A stretch of DNA of 64,000 nucleotides from Oscarella lobularis (lineage: Eukaryota; Porifera; Homoscleromorpha; Homosclerophorida; Oscarellidae): the NCBI RefSeq assembly GCF_947507565.1, contig NC_089175.1, forward strand, positions 806,001 through 870,000. Reading direction: 5' to 3'. A program made the translations under genes and the position numbers. Positions 44,891 through 55,000 of this stretch are shown piece after piece. Below the pieces are notes generated by a model. That model was not told the DNA's origin, did no database searches, and saw nothing but the letters and a program-made list of their open reading frames with translations. The stretch's first letter is position 1, and each line of letters begins with the position of its first letter.

Positions 44891-45465
44891 ATATTCTAAT
44901 CAACCTAGATTACCTCAGAAATCCATTGAAAATGGTCTAATGTGGGTGGCGGCTGCCAGCTACATGTTAAGGATCAGGCCTAACTACACTATAACCTATC
45001 TCCTGCTCTCTCACCTAAGAGCAAATTGGGAACCGCCCTACCTACTGACAGCCGCCCTAAACCTTAATGCAAGGGATGCGTGGACCCGTGCATGACTATC
45101 GTAGTTATGCATACGCAAGGGTAGCTGCGCGCCGGCGCAGATCAATAATGCAATCCCCACTACGTTCTCTGCCACGCACATAATTGATTGATTTTGATTA
45201 GTTGTATTTAATATCGATTTTTGATATTGATATTAGTATAAAATCTACAAAACTATTTCACGGAGGCGTACATGCGTGCGGGGTCAAATATATATTTCAT
45301 AGGCGTACATGTGGTAAGAGTGTGAAGGATTAAGCATCACGCTGTTAACCGCCGCCGTCAGACACACGAGCCCCCTCCCGCCCCCTGTGCGCTAGACTCG
45401 GGCCCTCCGACAGCGGCAACCTGCCATCCGCTTAGATGTGACTGTGACAGAGAACCCCGCCCTTA

Positions 45466-45874
45466 TTAGTACGCCTACACCACCGGGACCCGTACATTAC
45501 GTACAAAACCTTATTATGACGAGCCTTCCCTTGCTACCTCTTCGTCTACGTCATCTTCGTCTACTTCCGCTTCGGCCGCGTGCCCAGAGTTTGACAGCTG
45601 TCGAAACACGAGACTTAATTTTACACCTCTAATGACGTGGGCGATGACCTTACCAGCGACGAGCGACGAAGATGCGGAGTCCAGCGTGCCGGTCATTCGC
45701 ACTGCGCAACGACCTACGAAGGAACTACTACTCGGGGATCAGTGGAGGGAAATACGCGAGACTTACCAGCGCGCTCGCCACGCGCTCGTTCTTCCTCGAT
45801 TTGTCGCGGGGCGCAGTCTTTCGCAAAAGACTGCTGGGACACACTGCAAGAGAGAAGATCGAGCGCGCAATTAG
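45466..45874 (+). CDS. Hypothetical open frame, unknown
   Basis: A stop-free plus-strand frame reading ...KPYYDEPSLATSSST..., a Ser/Thr-rich stretch, then MTWAMTLPATSDEDAESSVP, RPTKELLLGDQWREIRETYQ and RARHALVLPRF to a stop at 45874. Composition is protein-like, but no family is recognised and overlapping frames are also open in this GC-rich patch. It could be an exon or a decayed element. Confidence 0.25.
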
Positions 45875-47141
45875 CAAGGAAAAATATCGCGATCTAGCTC
45901 ACTTACCGGTCGGCTCCGCTGTCCCGGCCCGCTTTTTTCATCGTTTGCTTCGAAGGCGCCCGCCTCGCGGCGGTAAGCGCCCTTTTCTCGGCTGCCCCGC
46001 CGAGGAAGTAGCGTTGTTGCGTGGTCCCTGCGCGGACGGACCATTCGTTCCGGTCCGCGCTTCAGCCGAGAATGACGCTCAGATCGAGAGGTCTGCGATA
46101 TGAACGAATCAGAGATGGTGTGAATTCACGTGCAACAGTGTTTGTGTACACTCACGTGATGGCGAATTCGCCGTTCGCCCGGTCTGCATCCGCTGCAATC
46201 GACGCAGCGTTCGCCGATAGAGAGTCGCTATCGCCGATTCTCGAGCCGAGAGCCCGGTTTCGTCGGTTCTCGAGCCCAGACGAGGTCGCAGACGTAGTTA
46301 TCACAAATAACGGAATTAGAAACCGCGTGAACTTTGACGTGTGAAAACTAATCAGAGTGATCGCGTGCTCGCGCGCTCACTCGTGCGCGGCATCCACGCA
46401 ATCGCTACTTTGCAATTGGTTGTTGCAGCGCGTTTCGACCGAAATCGCGCGCGGCGCGCGAGCAGAGAACGGTTCAGAACCGCGTTTTCGTTGCTACGTG
46501 TCGCGCACTGACAGACGTGGACACCAATCATACAAAGAAGTGTGAGATCTCGTGCCAAGTCGCACGAACAAACGACACAAATAAGACCATGTAAGGAAGT
46601 GTGAAATTTTCGTGGGGGAGAAACCCACACGTGCCAAGCGCGCGGTACATACTGGACATGTTCATTTAGCGTGCGGTACGCTATTTTTCGTTTGATTTTG
46701 TCTACGAAATCGCTGAAATTTCCAACATATAACACTGCGTCACGAATCTAGAGCTACTAGGTACGAGTTTGGTAAAGTAAATTGGTAATTGGGCCCCGTT
46801 CGAGGAACTTGTCCAAAAATCGAAACCCAAAGCTCTCCCCGTCCTCCAGACTCGTTCAAAGGCACACTTGATTCGGGAAGCACCGCACCGACGTGTCAGT
46901 TCAATCGGAGGGATACGCTTTTTATCTGGCTCGTGTGTAGAGAAAAGAAATTAATTAATAATCCTGTAGCAAGGACTCAATATGTCATGACAGCTTGGGT
47001 TTATACAGAATGAGCCAAAGGAAAGGTATGTCGCTTTTTCGGTAAAATAAAACGATCCTGAAGTTCTTTCTTCTAAATTCTTGAAAACCACACACAATAA
47101 CGTTGCCACGCGTCATGGAGGGAGGGGAAGCACTCACATAT
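45875..47141. other. Intergenic region upstream of repeats and downstream of the kinase gene
   Basis: GC-rich palindromic patches (for example TCGCCGATAGAGAGTCGCTATCGCCGA-type at about 46213) and open frames on both strands without family resemblance (largest 46352-46735, minus). Nothing I can assign. Confidence 0.4.
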
Positions 47142-47524
47142 TTACAGTTGATTAAGTTTGGGTGTAATAAGCATAGACTTGATTTTGAGCAACGCCTCGG
47201 CAGCCGTAGGTCGCTCACTCGGCTCAAAATCAAGCAAACCTTTTACAAGTACGTCGTACTGAGGCGGGAGTCGTTCTCCGGGACCTCGGCTGGTCTGGAC
47301 GAACGAGAGAGGAGGCAGCTGACTGGAATCGTATCCGGCTTGGTCGATGCTGCCGCCAAATGGAGATCCATGATTGCACATTTCATAGCACAGAACGCCA
47401 ACGGCCCACACGCTCTGCTTCGAATAGTCCACAGAACGGCCTCGTCCTGTTCGAGCGTTGTGGATCTCGGGAGCGAGATGAGCCGGATTTCCGCCTTTGC
47501 TCACCCCTTGTAGAAAAAAGGAAA

Positions 47525-47563
<39 letters not shown>

Positions 47564-49960
47564 ATAGATAAATAATCGCGTCGACTTTTCTTCTCTGGAT
47601 CATACCTGGAGTGAGAGGCATTTTCATGTCAATGTCGAGTTGTATGGCGTGACCGAAGTCGCAGATTTTCACCGTGCCGTCGTCAGACACGAGAACATTG
47701 TCGAGCTTGAGATCCCTGTGAACGACGCTGTGAGAAGATAGGAAATCGACGCCAGTCAACAATTGATGCGTCCAGCTCAGAATCTCACTCGACTAAAGAC
47801 AAAGAAAAAAGATCTATAAACGCCATTACGTAGCGTTATCATATATGCCTTTATTCCTCCGCTTGAACTCTTTTTCGAGACGCAGTCGCCTAGGGAGTTC
47901 GGCTGGTATTCCATGACCATAAAGAGGGACATGGATCGAGCGAATGACTGGCTGTCTGGCGGAAGTTTGAACTGCTTCGGATCGAGGCGATCGTAGAAGA
48001 AAGCGTACAAATTGACGATGTTGCGATGCTTGGGCAGACTAGCCAAAACCTGATACTCGTTCTCGTATTCAAGACGAACCTAGGACAAAATTAAATACAA
48101 ATACTTTTTCTATCAATTTACCTTTGACATTGTCTCGTGCTTGAGAGCGTTGAAGATGGTTTTGAGTGCGTACTTTCGGTTGAGATCTCCCAATTCGGAG
48201 CGCGTGCATTGGACGAGATGAACGGCGCCGTCGCAGCCGCAATTCACTAATTTCAACTATAAAAGAACTCAGTGGGGGAAAAAGACTTCTCGTGCCATAA
48301 TCATATGACATACGACGTCATAGTCTTCTGCTTTTGTAGTGAACAGAATCGTCATGTCGAGCATCATTCGCTCGAGCTCTCTGACGCGATCTTCCGACGA
48401 CTCATTTTCAAAATTAGATCGACCCTAGACAAAAAAATTATATGGAATAATAATTAATTAATTCGCGCGCACCTGCCGCTGATTTGACACGTCACGTGTC
48501 CTAGCCGCCGCCTTTGGCAGCGGTTTTTGCAATTTTGCACCGTGCAGCTCTTTTGTCAATTCCCGCTCCTTTTCCTCGAGTTTGATCATCAGCTTCTCGG
48601 TTTGACTCACCCTGACTTTCAGCTGAGCGATCTCGTCCTCGTATTGCTTAACGACGACACGCAACTTTGAATTCTCCGCTCTCTCTTCGTCCAATTTCTC
48701 CTGGAGATGCTGCGCTTTGAGAAACGACACGTGCTCGGATCTCTGCCGCGGCAATTTCTTCTCGACGATCGCCTGGACCATGTCCTCTTTCGACGTAAAC
48801 CCTTCCGGACTGATACCCAAACCTCTCATCTTCGTCTTCACGTCGCGAAGCGATAAGCGCATCAAACGAGACGATAATCCATCTCCGACGTCGTCCTCGT
48901 CTTCTGCACCTGCAGAACTGAAATCATTAGAGCTTCTCTGCAATTCCTGCTGCTTTCGTTCACGCTGCATCCGAAACTCGGGTATGTGCTGAGCCAACTG
49001 GGTTATCAAATCGTCGCGAGTCGTGCATCCCTGATAGGAAACTCCCAGCCGTTCCATCAGCCCTTTGATATCCCTCGGAGGCGATCCGTCCACGTCCATG
49101 GCGAGCAATCGTTCGACATTGGCCGGTCGATTTCGACGTCTCTCCTCCTCCTTCGCTCGTCTCTCCTGCTCTCGTTCGATTTCCCGAAGTCTTTTCGATT
49201 TTTCCGCCTCCTCTCGTCGCAATCGTTCCTGTCGTTCGATTTCCTCGCGTCGCGCGCGCTCTTCGCGCTCGTCGCGCTCCTGCTTCTCCTGCTCGAGTTT
49301 CTTGCGCTTGAGGTCTTCGATCTCGGCGGCGGCGAACGCCGACGAGAACAATTCGCCGAGCACGCGCGCGTGAACGCGCGCCTCCTGTTCGCGCTTTTTC
49401 TCGGCGACGACGCGCGCGAGTCGACTTTCGAATTCGCCCGACTCGAGCGCGGTGCTCCCTTCGAATTTGTACACGGCGACGCGTCCGCTCGGCAGAAAAT
49501 TCAGTATGGCGTAGGCTGGAATGGCTTTGACGCCGCCCACCGCTTCGCGCACCGCTTCGTGGTTGTATCCGCGCGATATTCGCGGTATTTCGACGCGGAG
49601 AAAGGGAAAGTTCGACTTGTCTGCAAGTCGCACGAAATGTCGTTGCGTTCGACGTGCAATCGCCGACCATTCGCCTGTGAATTCGAGACACATAATGATG
49701 TTGCGTTCCCTCGCTTTCTCCACGATATCCTTCCAGCACTCATCGTTGTTAGGTAGAATGTGAAAATTTTCAGGCGTCTTTTCGCCTTCCAACTCGGATA
49801 GAAGCCGAAGAACTTCGACGAAAGGCAGCATTTCCTGGTATACGGGAACCCAATGCACTGTTATTATATCATCGTCCTGGTAATAATAAATAGAAAATTT
49901 TCAACACATCGTCCACGACCTCTATACTATTTCCCTTCTGGAAAACAAGACTAGTTTCAT
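47142..49960 (-). CDS. Thioredoxin-like / SAP-like / coiled-coil protein kinase related to PINK1
   Basis: Proposed start MKLVLFSRREI at 49960, splicing over a 51-bp intron to DDDIITVHWVPVYQEML. The N-terminal part has a thioredoxin fold without CxxC (IIMCLEFTGEWSAIARR, cis-Pro motif VKAIPAYAIL). Next comes a long Glu/Arg coiled coil, two SAP-like helical repeats (DIKGLMERLGVSYQGCTTRD; DVKTKMRGLGISPEGFTSKE) and a second coiled coil. The kinase domain follows: glycine loop NCGCDGAVHL, lysine YALKTIF, catalytic loop HRDLKLDN, CDFGHA, LAPEIHNARTGRGRSVDYSK, and QSVWAVGVLCYEM. The AlaProGlu/DYSK/WAVG block matches PINK1 rather than other kinases. No mitochondrial targeting segment is evident. An AAAT microsatellite lies in the intron at 47521-47575. 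It may act in ubiquitin or redox signalling (inference). Confidence 0.8.
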
Positions 49961-50633
49961 CACTCTAAAGCGCGTGCCCGGCTGGTCCGTTTTCCTACAA
50001 AATATTGCAACAATTACAAGACGAACCTTCATCTGCCGACTGTCCTTTGTCTCGTCGAATCGAACCTATAAGAAAAATCACGTGCTTATGATGAAAAATT
50101 TTCTCTCTGAGCTAACTTGAAGTTCGTCCTTCTCCTGGGACATTTTCGCGTATGACAAGATGCATAACAGTCGTCTTTCCCGTAGGCAAATTGAGACCTG
50201 TCAATGTGTATATATATAAACTTATTATTATAAATGCCCAGCTAAGTGGCACCTCCGAGTGTGAGTTTATTGTGCAAAAATCGACCCAAATAAATTAGTC
50301 TCAAATGACCGGGAATCTCCGCTTTCGTCTCCGACATCCATTCTAAGAGATATAATAAAAACGTCATAAATCGAGGTTTTTAATTGGGAAAATGCGTACC
50401 CTTTGGCCAGTTCTCGTGGACGTATTTCGTTACGGCAGTGGCCGTGTCCGAAGGCGATACGACGAAATCCGATCGACTTCCCGTCGCCAGTATCAGGCGA
50501 AGGTTGATCTAAGGCGAGTACGAGTTCGAGTTTGAGCGAGGAAGCGAAGAAACAATCGAAAGGAAACCTTGTCTTCGGGTATAGCGCGAGATCGAGGAGC
50601 CGAAGGGACCCCCGTCGTCGACGTCTCTGCCAT
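49960..50633 (-). CDS. UBL3: Ubiquitin-like protein 3 (UBL3/MUB) homologue
   Basis: Start 50633: MAETSTTGVPSAPRSRAIPE-DK. A 63-bp intron precedes INLRLILATGSRSDFVVSPS and VTKYVHENWPK. Then come EWMSETKAEIPGHLRLIYLG, RFLHNKLTLGG, LNLPTGKTTVMHLVIREN and VPGEGRTSS. These align with human UBL3 (INLRLILVSGKTKEFLF, LRLIYQGRFLHGNVTLG, KLPFGKTTVMHLVARE). In animals UBL3 is prenylated on a C-terminal CCVIL and sorts proteins to small vesicles. Here the most natural last exons give SIRRDKGQSADE then GKRTSRARALE and a stop at 49960, with no CAAX box found. The stop overlaps the next gene's ATG by one base. Confidence 0.82.
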
Positions 50634-50999
50634 TCGTTATATACTACTGCGAGTAGCCTTCGCAAAGGCTAGTGCTGCGAATGGATGGCGTGAGTTTCGC
50701 GAGAAAGAAGACCAAACACGCGCATGCGTGCGAGACTCGATAAGTGACGTATTCGGGCGAGGCAATGACGTCACTTTCGACACTGCAGCCGGAGGCTTTG
50801 CTGAGTACTCAGTCAATGCAGAATAGAAAGATTGTGCTGTTCTGCCCGGTCGTGTCGACAGGGGGCTCTCGCTTCCGATCATGTGAAGTGGGTGTTACGC
50901 GTTGATGACATCACCAATCACGTGATAATGATGGCGTCGCATGGCCGTGAGCTGCAGCAGTAAGCAGCAGCGAGAACGAGCGATCAGTCAGTGGCGACG
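50634..50999. promoter_or_regulatory. Bidirectional promoter UBL3 / RAB9
   Basis: 366 bp between divergent start codons. Contains GCGCATGCGT at about 50720 (NRF1-like) and a perfect TGACGTCA (CRE/ATF site) at about 50766. No TATA box. Confidence 0.55.
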
Positions 51000-51608
51000 A
51001 TGACGTCCAAGTCTCAACTACTAAAAGTAGTGATACTGGGCGACGGGGGCGTGGGAAAGTCGTCCCTAATGCAGCGATTCGTGAGCAACAAATTCGACAG
51101 CCAATCGTTCCACACGATCGGCGTCGAATTTCTCAACAAGGACGTGAGCATCGACGGCGAAGTGTACACGCTCCAAATCTGGGACACGGCCGGCCAGGAA
51201 CGATTCAAGAGCCTCCGAACGCCCTTCTATCGCGGAGCCGACTGCTGTCTCCTCACGTTCGGCGTCGACGACGCGCAGAGCTTCAAGAACTTGTCGATGT
51301 GGAAAAAGGAGTTTCTCTACTACGCCGACGTGCGTGATCCGGACAATTTTCCAATCGTCGTCCTGGGAAACAAAGTCGACTTGCCAAATCGTCAGGTGTC
51401 GCACGAAGAGGCGGCCATCTGGTGTCGACACAATCACAATTCGCCTTATTTCGAAACGAGCGCCAAGGACGCCATCAACGTCGATGACGCCTTTCGAATG
51501 GCCGTCAAATTGCTCGTCAAGAATCAACAGCATTTAGACGTCAAAGGCGGATTTTCGGACACTGTCAATTTGGATAAGAAAGAGACCAATCACTCTTGTA
51601 GCTGTTAG
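51000..51608 (+). CDS. RAB9: Rab9 small GTPase
   Basis: Late-endosome to trans-Golgi GTPase. Single-exon frame from ATG 51000 (MTSKSQLLKVVILGDGG); the in-frame GTG at 50991 is not needed. P-loop GDGGVGKSS, switch I HTIGVEFLNKDV, WDTAGQERFKSLRTPFYRGA, GNKVDLPNRQVS, ETSAKD and C-terminal CSC for prenylation. RTPFYRGADCCLLTF and SMWKKEFLYYADV are Rab9-specific. It is intronless in a region of intron-rich genes, so a retrocopy origin is possible although the gene is intact. Confidence 0.93.
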   Translation: MTSKSQLLKVVILGDGGVGKSSLMQRFVSNKFDSQSFHTIGVEFLNKDVSIDGEVYTLQIWDTAGQERFKSLRTPFYRGADCCLLTFGVDDAQSFKNLSMWKKEFLYYADVRDPDNFPIVVLGNKVDLPNRQVSHEEAAIWCRHNHNSPYFETSAKDAINVDDAFRMAVKLLVKNQQHLDVKGGFSDTVNLDKKETNHSCSC

Positions 51609-52014
51609 TGCTCCTCCCCTCTCCCCTCCCCCTCAGTCTGACTGTTCTGTACCGCTGTAATTTCATTTTCCTGCAGTGTTGCCTTCACTGTCTCCTCTTG
51701 GGAGTCATAAGTGGAGGTGATTGCGGGACCTTATAGTTTTCTACTACTTATTGCTTTGTTGAGTGTTTTTCCCCCCGTTGTCTTCTACGTTCTAATAAAC
51801 TGACTGCACGTACACTCACACGAAAAACTAATAAGAGCAATAATAGCCATTAATTAATTAATTAAAAGCTTACCCTTAGAGGCGTGGTCATCAAATATTC
51901 TACCTATTGTATACAGCACCTCTGCTATAAATGATGCGTTTTACATCAATTGACAAAAATACATAAGAATACAGCAAAGAAGCAAAACAAACGTAAACTG
52001 ACTTATTTCATCGC
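51609..52014. other. Convergent 3' region RAB9 / HECT gene
   Basis: Pyrimidine-rich 3' UTR-type sequence with AATAAA-like signals (AATAAACTG near 51794). No gene. Confidence 0.5.
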
Positions 52015-55000
52015 TTACCATGGATTCGTGTCTGTATCAATAGCAACGCAATTATGTATCGCATAACGTAGCCGTTTCATTGCCATCTCGTCGGAGGAAA
52101 ACTTGGGCAAATACAAGGTATTGGCGCACGTAGACGCCGTGGGAAGAGAATCTTCAGACGCGTCGCGACTCGTCTTCGCTATGACGATCGTCGCCGGAAG
52201 ACGTTTGCGTCCCGTCACAAAACGAACGAATCGACTTCGTTCGTATGACGTAAACCTGCCCAACGCCTTCCACAGCTGTCGCACCTCTTCGGAGCTCGCA
52301 GTCGCGTCATCAAAGTAGTGACCTAAACAGAAAAAAAAGAAAAAATATCTAAAAAGGCGACCATGTGTGGAGAGAGATATCTTTACAGTGAGACTGGAGG
52401 TCGACCAATTTTACGTCGGGATCGCCGCACACGCCGATTTCCAATTCTTCCCAGCTGATTAGACTTAGTACAGCTTCGGGTACGACCGTGAGAAAACCTT
52501 CCCGCATCCACGTTATCTATAGCCGGAAAAGGAAAAAAGGAAAATCGCGGTCACGCGTTTTCCCGTTGCGCGTTTCGCTCACCTGCTCTTCGCTCTCCAA
52601 TATCTTGACTTTTCGAAATAAGTCGCAGTATTCCTTTCTTTGGTGGCTAAGCACGGGCGTGTCGGAGCCGTTTTCCGCCAATTCCAACACCGATTGATCG
52701 CACAGTTCAACGCTGAAGCTCGTCGACGATTGGAGAGACACAACGTAGTCTTGCTCGTCCATTCGATCCATTTCGTCTACGCCGAACGTTTAGACATGAA
52801 AAAGGGAAAAGAAACCGATGACGTACCGATGAATTTGACTATTCTGTGGTCGACGGTGACGTAGTCTTGGGCCCACGTCACCCGAGTCCCCAGAAGTTGT
52901 TTCCACACGAAAGGGGGAAAGGAAAGAGTGAACGATTCGTCGCTGCGGAAAGCGGCACCCATCAATTTACCGATCCATCTTCAAGAAAAAAAGAGAAGGA
53001 TACTCGCGCCACTAGTGGCAAACGGCTACGCTAGCTGACCTGTACAACTCCGGAGCTTGACACGACGGATTAGGAATGAATCCATCCTGATAGTCACCAG
53101 TTTGATCCTGTCCAAATAAGGAAATTTTAATTAGGTAACGCAACTAACAGCTAATGTATTTTATTTATTTCATTCTTCTCACCCTCTGATTCGCAGTCTT
53201 CACAAAAAACGGTAGTCTATCGGGAGAATTGAAATCGGGCGGACACAGTTCTTCTGCCATTTCGGACAACGAGTCCCGGAAGCCTCCTCCCTAGAAAACA
53301 AAATTTCACATACTAGAAGCGAGACAATAAATGCACGTGCCTGATCAATAATTCCCTCGCCAATAAATTTCACTTCCCACCACTGTTCAACGGACTTTCT
53401 CGGCCATCTGAACGCGAAAACAGATTCGAATATTTGCTTTTTTGAGTGACTACTCCCCTACCGGTATTGCATTGCTTCTCCCTTCTTTAGCTCATTGAAA
53501 ACCTGCATAAAAACGGACACTTCAGGATTGCCGTCCATCGATTCGGCCGCCTGCACGGCGAGACGACGATCGACATTCACGACCGGCGAACGACTAAACG
53601 ATCGCTTCTTCGTCTCGCTCTTTTTCAATATAGCGTGAATGAGAGGCCAACGGTGCTGCGACAAGAGCAAAAAGGAGCGCACTTGAGGACGAAGAAACGC
53701 CTGACGAAACACGGAAAAATCGACCAACGACGATCCAAAGGAAGAGACGAATGTCGAATCGGTAGCGACGGAGAACTGGTCGCATTTCGCCGTGGCCCCG
53801 GCCGCAAAGGAGTCCTCAGCAAAGGACGAATTCTCAAGAACGTGGAAGGAGAGAGGCTCCGGCATGATTGTCGTCTTATTCGACACGCCGGCGACTAGGT
53901 GAAGAATCGAGTCGATGAGTCGGCCTATGCGTTTGAGAAGAATCGATCGGAATGTGAGAGCGACGGGACCGAACGACGCTATCTTCGGATAGGCGACGAG
54001 CAAATCCGCGCTCTTCTCGAACACTTCGGGACAAATCGTCTGCTCCAACTACAAAGCAAGAAAAAAATATTTATTTATTTTTTGAGATTTAATTTTCCCC
54101 CTTACCGTTAGAGCTCCTCGCGACGGCTCGAGTTCTTTCGTTATAAATCGAGCCAATTCTTCGTCGTGCTCGAACGTCCACGCGTCGGACGGCGGATGCA
54201 GAAGCATGCACATGTAATGCCAATCGGGAACGAGCGGATACACGTCGCCCGGCTTATAGATCCCCGCCTTCTTTCTCAACGAGATGAGCATCGCCTTTCG
54301 CTTCTTCGATCGCGCCAACTTGGCGGCACTCTTACGAACGCGATCCTCCTCTTCGTCGTCCTTTCCCGTCGTCTCCACGGCAACGCCGTCGACGTCGCGA
54401 TCGTCCTTCTTCTTCTGAATCGCACTGAGTGCCGTCATCGACGACAAAACGTCCGGTTCCTTGTTCGCGGGCGACAATCGCTTTGGCGTCGACGTCGTCG
54501 CCGCCGCCGTCGCCACATCGACGTCGAAGGAATCAGCAAACGGATCCTCGTGATCATCCGGAGAGGCGCCGCGCCGTCTCATCACAAAATCCGGCATCAT
54601 GTCGAAGGGAAAAAACGCCGACGATCGACCGCCCTGCGGTCCTCGACGACGCGGATAGCCCATATCCGACGCGTCGGTGTACGACGGCCAATCGTCGTCC
54701 GCCGCGGCGACGACGTGAAACGTCAGACTCGTCGTCGTCGCCGGATTGAAATGATTTTCATATTTCTCGCGTTCCGCTTCGTACGGAGTGAGTCGGCGAC
54801 GGCTACGGCTCGGCGACGAACGTCGTCGACGATGACGACTTCGACGACCGTAGGACATCATACGAGGTAATTCGTTCATGACGAAATCGCGTTCTTCGTC
54901 GTCGAGACCGTCCAGTTCCGGCCCGTCGTCATCCGGGCCACCGCCGCCGCCGCCGCCGCCGCCCATCATCATCATCATCATCATCATGCGATCCGGGCCG

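Larger units (their letters stand above)
41841..45465. other. AT-rich, repeat-rich intergenic region
   Basis: No gene seen. It holds TTAATTAA-type microsatellites (42410-42430, 43450-43480), a CTTCCTAGC-rich tract (42300-42375), a hairpin element at 43297-43361, a CCGGGGAAAGGGAA family (43620-43960) and a 60-80 bp tandem repeat (44190-44890). Confidence 0.7.

Noticed and set aside
45672-46103. 143-aa Arg-rich plus-strand ORF
   Set aside because: Overlaps a better frame in the same GC-rich patch and shows no domain or start context; kept only as an unassigned region.
48986-49756. 256-aa plus-strand ORF opposite the kinase gene
   Set aside because: Antisense shadow of the Glu/Arg-rich coiled coil (giving Phe/Leu/Ser-rich sequence).
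54166-54870. 234-aa plus-strand ORF opposite the HECT fusion
   Set aside because: Antisense of biased triplet repeats; Arg-rich with no family resemblance.
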